A DNA stretch of 64,000 nucleotides, from positions 18,984,267 through 19,048,266 of the forward strand of contig OY540809.1 in NCBI GenBank assembly GCA_961205875.1. The letters run 5' to 3'. This document shows, one piece after another, positions 56,501-64,000 of the stretch. The DNA comes from Sialis fuliginosa. Taxonomy: Eukaryota; Arthropoda; Insecta; Megaloptera; Sialidae. Each line of letters opens with the position of its first letter. The stretch's first letter is position 1. A program made the translations under genes and the position numbers. The notes under the pieces are model-generated. The model saw only the letters and a program-made list of their open reading frames with translations, searched no databases and had not been told where the DNA came from.

Positions 56501-57013
56501 AAATTTTTTAAAATAATCAATAAAATATAATGTATCCATAGTTACGACATTTGCAATTAATTTAGTAAATGCTTAAAGCGCATTATATGTAAACGTATTT
56601 TGTTTATTTTCTCCTCTTTAACATATCTTTTTCAAAAATCAGACACGGGTTCATGGTTCATGTCAATTAACCAAAGTATTTAAAAAAATCTAAAATCGAT
56701 TTTCGTTTTGATAGTTTTTTACATCAAAACTTTTTTTTTTCTTTTTTTTTTTTTTTTTAAATCTGAAATTTGAACCTTACATTATATCGCCCAAGGAATA
56801 TAAAAAAAATAATAAAAAAATTGTAACTTTTTTTTTTGAAAAATTGGGGGCTCCTTGTTACCCCATTTATAAACTTTTTCAAAAAAGACCCACTAGTTTG
56901 TCTCTAAAACTTCCAGAGAATGTATATACCAAATTTCAAGGTTCTGAATTAAATGGAAATGATAAAAATCCTGATAGATGAGTGAGTGAGGACACTTCAT
57001 TATATATAGTAGA
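53520..57013 (-). mobile_element. Large non-autonomous Helitron (H5), 3.5 kb
   Basis: The 5' end TCTACTATATATAATGAAG is at 57013 next to A; the 3' end, CGAAGTCGCGGGTAGCAG followed by CTAG, is at 53520. Bases from about 55880 to 57013 match the 5' segments of the two composites (7345-8572 and 34806-39734). The remaining 2.3 kb (53555-55880) has no counterpart in the window and no clear gene. This is the third element with the same 5' module and a different interior. Confidence 0.7.
55356..55515. mobile_element. Short palindromic MITE (ggtgttaca ends)
   Basis: Arms of about 40 bp, starting ggtgttacatgctcagtctg (55356) and ending with the complement at 55515, are nearly exact. CA flanks both sides. 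It lies in the private interior of Helitron H5. The superfamily is undetermined. Confidence 0.7.
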
Positions 57014-58049
57014 TTAAAGTTATTATATTAAAGATTAACCGTGACTTATGTTTACTCTTTGGTTTATTTTAATGTATGTTTATTAAGATATTCTTCAACA
57101 ACAATAATAATACCAATAAAAATAAATATTACTGTTTTATTTTTTACGGAAAAACAATTATATATGTCGGAGCGTGTAATATTATTACATAAAATGGTGG
57201 CACGCCACATCTCACGCACTGTCACTAATCTGCTTTCCTTTCGTCGTTCATCAATAAAACAAACACAAATCAACAATATTGTCCTTTATCAACATTAATC
57301 ACTAAGTTACAATTACAAAAGTACACATTGCCTTTTCATTAACTTCACAAGATCTTCAAATTATAGAAAATAACACTAATCGAATGTTTTTATAACAATC
57401 ATAAATACACAGAATATTATGTGACTGCCAAACACTGTAATTGCAGTTCAGGTGTGACATAACACGTTTCAAGTGTGTCGTAACACGTTTAAAGACACGA
57501 TAACGTAGGTCGATTGCCCAACCAGAACTGATTAACTGCCGTCTCTCCAAATTGACGGTCTCTTCTCTGCCCCTTCCAATCGACCTCCCACTTAGCGTGT
57601 CTCCTGATCTGCTGACTGGTTATTGGTGCTGACTTCTGATTGGTCTGCGTCATTTCCATGTATTTAGCGCCAATTTGAACTAAATAATTTCCGCGCGCCG
57701 ACATAAATTTTTAAAGTTAGAAAGAAATAAAATGATTTGATTATTCAAAAATTCGTCTGAACTATTATATTTCATTTTATTTTTTATAATAAATACCAAA
57801 TGTTCCAATATTGTTTATGCGATTTTGTTAATTCAGCAATAAAGGCCCTAAATCTTACTTTTAATGTGAATCTGGACTTTTAAAAATTAATTAAATAATA
57901 TGTATCTGCGGTTTTAATATATTTTTTCTTTTATTTAATATATTTCCAAATATTATCTTGTCTAGGTGTTCTATATAATATAGACTGAGTATACAATAAA
58001 TTTATTTTAAACACACGTTTAATCTTTTGTATCTGTGATAGAGATCGAG
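57014..58049. other. No recognised gene; GC-richer block at 57480-57710
   Basis: Frames on both strands at 57041-57298 overlap and show no motif. The block 57480-57710 (a minus frame starts MSARGNYLVQIGAKY, 57704-57489) is GC-richer, with words gacctcccactta and tttccgcgcgccgac, but I do not recognise it. It could be a retroelement leader. Confidence 0.3.
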
Positions 58050-58904
58050 CACAAAACTTTTCTTGTATAATGGGATTGAATAGCTTAAAACTCACCTAAA
58101 GTAAATGGTATATTTAGAATAGTGTTATTTTGAATTAATGTATCTCTCATATCTCTGATACAGAACAAGTCCAAAACTATTCATGTATGCGACTAAACAG
58201 CACAAAACTCCCTGAACTAACTGGTATATTTAAAGTAGTATCAGATTGAAACCATATAGTTGTATCTCTCGTATCTCTGATACCGATCGAGCACAAAACA
58301 ATTCCTGTATGGGACTGAACAGCACAAAACTTACCTGAACTGACTGGCACATTTAAAATAATGTCAGATTGAAACCACACATTTGTATCTCTCGTATCTC
58401 TGGTACCGATCGAGCACAAAACTTTTCTTTTGTGGCACAAAACTAGTACAAAATGTTGAACTATGTTTGAACCTGATCAGGCTTGGGCGGGTTCCAAGTT
58501 AACGTTATCTTGAAATCTCACTTTTTGTATCTCTCGTATCTCTGATACCGATTGAGCACAAAACTATTCCTGCATGGGACTGAACAGCACAAAACTCACC
58601 TGAACTGACTGGCACATTTAAAATAGTGTCAGATTGAAACCACACATTTGTATCTCTCGTATCTCTGGTACCGATCGAGCACAAAACTTTTCTTTTGTGG
58701 CACAAAACAGCACAAAACTAGTACAAAATGTTGAACTATGTTTGAACCTAATCGGGCTTGGGCGGGTTCCAAGTTAACGTTAACTTGGAACCCCCCTTTT
58801 GTATCTCTGGTACCGAGCTAGCACAAAACTTTTCCTTTGTGGCACAAAACTTTGAGCTGTTTGAACTTGATCGGGGTCGGGCGGGTTCCAAGTTAATGAA
58901 GCCT
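58050..58904 (-). repeat. Tandem array, right (inverted partner of 47870-48490)
   Basis: Read on the minus strand from 58904 it starts aggcttcattaacttggaac and repeats the same units as the left array (gttttgtgctcgatcggtac, cagagatacgagagatac). It is longer, with an additional unit, and is flanked on its outer side by TA. Open frames over it are repeat by-products. Confidence 0.85.
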
Positions 58905-59015
58905 TATATTATAATGTAAGATATATCTCAAACCATTTTCTATCTCTTTCTGTTGACACGGTTCTATTTTCGAGTCAGATGCTCATGCTCTATGTTCTAT
59001 GGTTACATCCAAGTA

Positions 59016-59832
59016 GACCAAGAGCTGGCTGCAAAAAACTAGCCTATCAAGTAACAGGTAAAATGTTTTTTAAATGTTAGTACCCATAGCGACTATGAGA
59101 AAAAACATTTTATGCCTAGGCGAAACTTGTTAATTTTTCAGGGGGGGGGGGGGCTAAGGAGCTAAAGCTAGGTAAAAAAAATTACCAAGGCGTGTGGCAT
59201 GTTAAAATTTATAACCAAAGCAGCGGAAATTGACCCTCTGTTTTATTTTTTTAATAATATTAAATAAAAATAAAAAATTATATGACGCCCCTATTATTCC
59301 AAAATTAAAAAAAAATATTGTTGACTTTAGTATTTGTCGTTGATAGTTCCATCAAAGCCTCGTTATCAAATTTTTTGAGCCAGTAGTTACAAAGTCGGTG
59401 GGAGGGGGGGGGGGGGGGGACAAAATAAAATACTGTTGGAAGACCCTTGCTTGCTCCATTTTTGAGTTAGAAAAAAAAATATGGTCATATTCTACTAATT
59501 GAGATCTACATTTCGACACCCCACACGCCTTGGTATACCATTTTTTTATTATTTACTTTAAAGCCCCCTGCAGGCGCCATTTTTGATTAAAAAAAAAAAA
59601 ACAATTTCCGCTGGTTTGGTTATTACATTTTAACATGCCACGTCTTGGTATAAAAAAATATTTTTTTACCTAGCTTTAACTCCTTAGCCACCCCCCCCCC
59701 CCCCCCTGAAAATTTACAAGTTTCGCCCAGATACAAAATGATTTTTCTCATGATCGCTATGGGTACTAACATTTAAAAAACATTTTACCCTGTTACTCGA
59801 TAGGCTAGTTTTTTTGCAGCCAGCTCTTAGTC
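59016..59832. mobile_element. Palindromic TA element with homopolymer G/C tracts
   Basis: The ends gaccaagagctggctgcaaa (59016) and their near-complement (to 59832) are flanked by TA (59014-59015 and 59833-59834). The arms (59016-59240 and 59600-59832) fold on each other, including a G-run (59143-59155) paired with a C-run (59692-59706). A second G-run lies at 59405-59419. No coding sequence. TA flanks suggest Tc1/mariner-type mobilisation. Confidence 0.8.
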
Positions 59833-59834
59833 TA

Positions 59835-60445
59835 CAGCTCCCGTTGTTGTATTCCACTCATAGAGATAATATAACAGAAAAAGGGAGGCAGCCAAAAACA
59901 ATAACCTAAGCGGTAAGAAATTTTGTAAGTATAAATAATAGTTTAACACACGAAATATAAAATTATTTTAATTTTTATTTTAGTGAAACGGCTTTTCGAC
60001 CATCTTTATAGAACTGTTCGACACATCTGCTTGTATTATATCCATAGATAAGAGCACATTTATTATTTATATATTAAAACAAAATAGATTTTTCATAAAA
60101 TAATTTGGAGCACTAAAACGACAAATAACCGCAGAGGAATTTAGATTAAAATTATCAAAAAATTAAAAATAAAAAAAAAAATCGAATTCATATTTTTGAA
60201 TAAAAACGAAATGGTTAACTAACTGCAGTTCATTTGAATACTTTAAAATAAATAAATTCGATAATTCACCTTTGGTGAATTTGGCACGAGGAAGCACTGT
60301 ACATTCACTAGGCAGATGTTTTTTTAATGTTACCTAATTTTGTAAAAATCCATCAATACACGATATCTATTACATTTATTTTTAGTGTATGAATCGATAA
60401 GAATCATGTCATAGTATAGTTTCCTTGAGAGAAAATAAAAATAAT
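59835..60445. other. No gene; repeat piece at 60255-60320
   Basis: The piece 60255-60320 (cacctttggtgaatttggca, ggcagatgttttttt) is the inverse of 16550-16610. Otherwise AT-rich. Confidence 0.4.
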
Positions 60446-60971
60446 CAAGGTTAGTATATGTATAGGTTACCTCATAACTTTTTGACCAATCAGCGGCTGC
60501 GTGTGATGACGTCACCCTGAGGAACCTTTAAACGTTGTTTCATATATTAAGTTTTTTTTTCAAATTATTTCGAATTTTTGGATATTTGTATTTAAAAAAA
60601 GTAATTATTATTGTTTATTACAGAAGCACAAATTATTACATATAATATTTCTTCATAAAAACTTTAAAATGATGTCAGAAATCAATGCTTAAAGAAAATA
60701 CATTTCTTGGTTACACATAAAAAAACACTTGTTTAAAACTATAATTTATAATAATAAAATAATAAAAAATTAGATTTAAAACTCAGTACACTATCAATAT
60801 CAAATGAAAATATTTAAAAACAACTTACAATAAATCAGCTTAACTAAAATAAAGAGTAAATATAGTTTGACAGCCATTTAAAATGTCAGAGTTCCTCACG
60901 ATGACGCGTTCTCCCCTCTCATGCCACTCCCCGCCAGAGTTATGAGGCAACCTATTACTTTACTAACCTTG
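60446..60971. mobile_element. MULE-type MITE with 9-bp target duplication
   Basis: The inverted ends caaggttagta...ataggttacctcataact and their complement (to 60971) match over about 35 bp with several differences. The 9-mers aaaaataat flank both ends (60437-60445 and 60972-60980). Nine-base duplications are typical of Mutator-like elements. The 526-bp interior is non-coding. The AT-rich 9-mer could match by chance, but its exact fit to the ends of the inverted repeat supports it. Confidence 0.75.
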
Positions 60972-61496
60972 AAAAATAATGACCTCTAGAACACATGATC
61001 AATTATTTTATTTAGTTTGGAGAAAATTACAAGTAGACCCTGTATTAAGTTTACGATATTTAAGTAGATATATTCATATGTGATCTTGCTTGAAGGGAAT
61101 CAAGAACATATTTATGTAATAAATAATCCGGTTTTTTTATTGAAGGGCATCGATTACTCAATTTTCCATCTGGCTATTCATTAACTGCGAACGCACGCTA
61201 AGGAGGGGGGCATAGCGTGGAAAATTCTAAGGAGAGAAGTTAGATAATATGTTACTTCAAATATAAATTAATCCGTCGTATTAAGAGAGGGGGGGGGGGG
61301 GTATGGGCAACTCTTATGTATTTGTGGCAAAAGTGCAATTGCAAATCAAGATTTAAATGCTTGGATATGCTTTGGACATTTATATTAATTGTTCTTCCCA
61401 ATTTTTAACTGTATTGTAGCCAAAAATGGAAATTTATTAATTTTTGGCAATGAAGTATTTTCATACCATAACAATTAAAATTATTAAATATACAGG

Positions 61497-62076
61497 CAGA
61501 GGCGCCGGAACCATTTTTTTCTAGGGAAGCAGTACGAACCTCAAAATTTAAATTGACCTAAACTTGGCGTTCTTAAAATTCAAAATTGACTTCAATTTTT
61601 TTAGCTTGATTAATATCGTATTTTTTGTTAAAAATAAAATAAATAGAAATACACTGGAACCTCGTTAGTACGTTTTTTAAGGGGCTGGAGGAAAACACGT
61701 ACTAACGAAATATTTTAACATGGGGTCTTATGGAAGAATGCCGGGACCTAAAAAAAGAAAAAATCGTTCTAAAGCAAAACGTACTAACGAGGTTTTACTG
61801 TACTCATTTTTTCTCTTTGTCTCTCACTAGACTCATGGTTACATTTTATAATTTGTTTGTATGCTTTAACATCAGTTTACAAAGATTAAATATTTTTTGA
61901 GAGTAAAAAAAATTACAGAAAACACATTTTTATAATTGCACGTCGCTTCAAACCCGTCATAAAAAACAGAATCTAAATATGTTTTTTTGTAGGGAGGCAA
62001 AAAAATTGCCCCCAACACTGAAAATTTTGGTGGGTCAACTGCCCCCCCCCCCTTCTCCCCGGATCCGGTGCCACTG
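61497..62076. mobile_element. hAT-like element, interior non-coding
   Basis: The ends cagaggcgccggaacc and ggatccggtgccactg are imperfect inverted repeats of the common cag-x-ggcgccgg hAT type. The flanking 8-mers tatacagg and aatacaga agree at 6 of 8 bases. A pogo-type MITE (61652-61800) is nested inside. A C-run lies at 62042-62052. Confidence 0.65.
61652..61800. mobile_element. Pogo/Tigger-type MITE, 149 bp
   Basis: The ends cactggaacctcgttagtac and gtactaacgaggttttactg are inverted repeats with three differences, flanked by TA (61650-61651 and 61801-61802). CAGT-x3-ACCTCG ends are typical of pogo/Tigger families in animals. It is nested in the hAT element at 61497-62076. Confidence 0.8.
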
Positions 62077-62084
62077 AATACAGA

Positions 62085-62623
62085 GTGTTACAAAAAAGTG
62101 TGGCACGCTTAAAGTATTTTTTTAAATGGAATGCTCTGAATATTTTTCCATATTTAACACTTCTATTGGAATGTTTATTCCTCCCATAGACTGAAAAGTG
62201 AACTCACTTTTTTTTCACTTAACCCATTGAGTGGGATGTCATTAGATAGGTCTCCTAAAATGCAACAAAAAATGTTAAATGACCTTTTGATTTTAACTCT
62301 TTAACTCTTTAGTCACAATATATTTGCATTTAAATGTCGTTATCAGAGCGTCCCCTCCCCCTAATTTTAAACTATCAATTCAAAAAATCTGAAAAAATCA
62401 GAATGTAGCTTTTAGTTAGTACTTTCAATGAAAATTATAACTAACACTGCAGCTAGACTAGTTCATAAAAAAAATTGAAATAACTCTTGTTTATAAATCG
62501 TAATGACTACAGAAACCTATCATGTGCGTTCCCAACACGCACTTGGCCATTTTATTTGTATATACATCCTCATTATATAATATATTTTTGATCTATTGAG
62601 CAAAAAGTACAAAATTCAACAAT
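62085..62623. other. No gene seen
   Basis: AT-rich DNA. A minus frame at 62573-62773 runs into the MITE at 62624 and is not supported. Confidence 0.35.
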
Positions 62624-62883
62624 GGTAGTTTTCCAATTACCGCACAAGAGCGCATAATGCGACATTGTGCGCAGCATCGAGTGTTCCATCGTCGGCAACG
62701 CCTCGCACAGACGAGCACTAAGAAAAGCTCTGCTTGCTGGTGTAATGCGCAAGTGATGCCAATAAGTTAACATAAAATTTATAGATGTCGTCTTTGAAAA
62801 CTAATCTGTTTCAACTAAACCTCTGCTAATGCGACATTATGCGGCACTGAGTCGCACTGTGCTCCCGTAATTGGAAAACTACC
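62624..62883. mobile_element. MITE with ggtagttttccaattac ends
   Basis: The 17-bp ends ggtagttttccaattac and gtaattggaaaactacc are exact inverted repeats, flanked by AAT (62621-62623 and 62884-62886). The inner region repeats 'taatgcgacatt.tgcg' in both halves. A 3-bp duplication and GG start suggest a Harbinger-type element, though AAT is not the usual TWA target. Confidence 0.7.
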
Positions 62884-62886
62884 AAT

Positions 62887-63569
62887 ATTTATTTGAAAAA
62901 AATTAAGTTTTTTTCAAATAAAATAAAACACTTTTGTTGTCCATAAAAACAGCATGAATTTTTTTCAGCAAGCGAACAGATGCTTTATTGTTTTATCGAA
63001 CATAAACAACCAAAATAATTTACAACCAAATAAATTCACTAATGCGCTGTGGAAGATCGAGACAGAAACATAACATACTGTTTTTATGAGCAACATGAAC
63101 CCTGCACACGATGTTTTGTTTTATTTGTTAAAACCTTAATTTTTTTAATAGTCCAGTAATTTTAGGTATAAATGGACCCAATCTAGGAAAAAAATTGTAG
63201 TTAGCTGAATTTTTGTATACACCTTCGTTACAGTGTTATAAATAACGTGTCAAAAGTCCCCAACGATATCGTGCCGGCGTTGCGAGATATTGAAGGTCTA
63301 ACGTGACGAAAAACGGTTATTCGCAAATATCTCGCTTCCTGTGACTCGGAGGTTAATGGGGGTTATTATTATTAAATTCTTAAGAAAAAAGGTTCTCTTC
63401 ATTTTTTTTTTAAAAAACAACCATTCTCGTGAGAAAGTATGGCTATACAGGGTGAGTCATATCAGGTGGAACAAACATGAACCGTGAATTGAGAAAAATA
63501 TTTTAAGCAAAAAAGTTTATATGAACATGTGTCCGGAAATTCTTCGTGAGGGAGCTACAGACCTTCGAA
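62887..63569. other. No gene; dispersed repeat edges
   Basis: The words gcgagatattgaaggtctaa (63284) and tatacagggtgagtcatatc (63443) look like edges of dispersed insect repeats. No inverted partner is seen before the window ends. Confidence 0.35.
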
Positions 63570-64000
63570 GATTTAACCCAAAATTAGTTTTTATTTAAAT
63601 TTTAAAAAAAGGAAAATTATTTCCACAAAAGGGAAATAATTGGATAACAAGTGAGTTAAGAGAGGAAAGTCAAATTTTAAAAGAGCTTTTCAAAATTAAA
63701 AACTGTGATGGTATGTTAGAAGTTTACAAAAATTTTAAAAAAGAACATACAAGTAACATAAAAAGGACGAAAAAAAGTTTTTATTTTAAAAACATAGATT
63801 TTAATTCAAAGAATAGTCGTGATGTCTGGTCTGTGATAAATAAAATCACTGGAAAATATGTCAATAAAAAAATAACTTTTATAACATTGTTACATAACAA
63901 TAAAAAAATTAATAATGATGAAGTGGCTAATATATTTTTAAATCATTTTGCAAATACAGTAAACCAAAAATTAAATAAACATTTTAAAAATAATGTATCA
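63570..64000 (+). CDS. Non-LTR retrotransposon ORF2, linker before reverse transcriptase (runs off window)
   Basis: One plus frame (codon phase of 63632) is open for over 120 codons to the last base. It contains KGNNWITSELREESQILK, YKNFKKEHTSNIKRTKKSFY, SRDVWSVINKITGKYV and INNDEVANIFLNHFANTV. The order W-I/F-T-x-E-L-R, then K-x-F-Y/x-Y, W-x-V/I-I-N-K-x-T-G-K, then N-D-x-x-V/I-A-N-x-F-N/L-x-H/Y-F is the region between the endonuclease and reverse transcriptase of Jockey/CR1-type elements. The endonuclease part is absent upstream, so the copy is 5'-truncated. The frame has no stop, which suggests a young insertion; RT motifs would lie beyond the window. Confidence 0.75.

Noticed and set aside
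1..64000. tRNA or rRNA genes
   Set aside because: No cloverleaf with A/B boxes and no rRNA-like conserved block was recognised by eye; a tRNAscan-type search would be decisive.

Overview
The window looks like intergenic DNA of a large, AT-rich, repeat-filled insect (arthropod) genome. The evidence is the TE repertoire: Helitrons with insect-style ends, Tc1/mariner, pogo, hAT, Merlin, MULE, P-like and TTAA elements, BEL/Pao, a Penelope-like remnant and a non-LTR element. A minisatellite containing TTAGG-type insect telomere motifs and the absence of prokaryotic gene organisation agree with this. I found no rRNA, tRNA, CRISPR array or complete host gene. Nearly every recognisable coding stretch is a decayed transposase or retroelement fragment. 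The species cannot be fixed from this sequence.

Layout, left third. A BEL/Pao gag relic (182-850, minus) is cut by a TTAA-flanked element (855-1569), and its probable leader lies near 2122-2136. A second TTAA element (3092-4513) sits inside a repeat that recurs at 26.8-28.05 kb. A composite minus-strand Helitron (4841-8572) follows, then a short plus-strand Helitron (10262-11011). After these come a broken DDE transposase (11476-11940), a TA-flanked MITE (12127-12582), a Tc1-like transposase with a mariner derivative nested in it (13109-14600, insert 13170-13765), a fragment with a possible cysteine-protease-like box (15937-16472), an HTH+DDE relic (18300-18800), and two hAT elements with perfect 8-bp target duplications (18893-19747 and 20123-21006).

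Middle third. A Penelope-like inverted remnant (22001-22260) overlaps the end of a GC-richer orphan exon. Three Merlin transposase copies lie on the minus strand (23181, 25261 and 40836); the middle one has only a single nonsense change and a small insertion. P-like relics lie at 24340-24907 and 43570-44640. A Helitron coding relic is at 28855-30041. The largest structure is a composite Helitron (30903-39734) that shares both ends with the 4.8-8.6 kb copy but carries a different centre and has two long-inverted-repeat elements nested in it.

Right third. This holds a mariner-like pseudogene (42060-42970), a MULE relic (45895-46480) beside an intact unrecognised 217-codon ORF (46604-47257), and two inverted tandem arrays 10 kb apart (47870-48490 and 58050-58904) that may be the ends of an 11-kb element. 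Between the arrays lie a pogo-type deletion derivative (49503-50899) and two abutting Helitrons (52823-53519 and 53520-57013). Beyond them are a palindromic TA element, a MULE-type MITE with a 9-bp duplication, a hAT with a pogo MITE inside, another MITE, and an open non-LTR retrotransposon frame running off the end (63570-64000).

The genes do not form a pathway; the region is a stratified record of nested insertions. The items I rate highest are the chimeric Helitrons with exchanged centres, the intact 217-codon ORF, a repeat-borne hairpin with a compensatory base-pair change, the paired 11-kb inverted arrays and the nearly intact Merlin gene.
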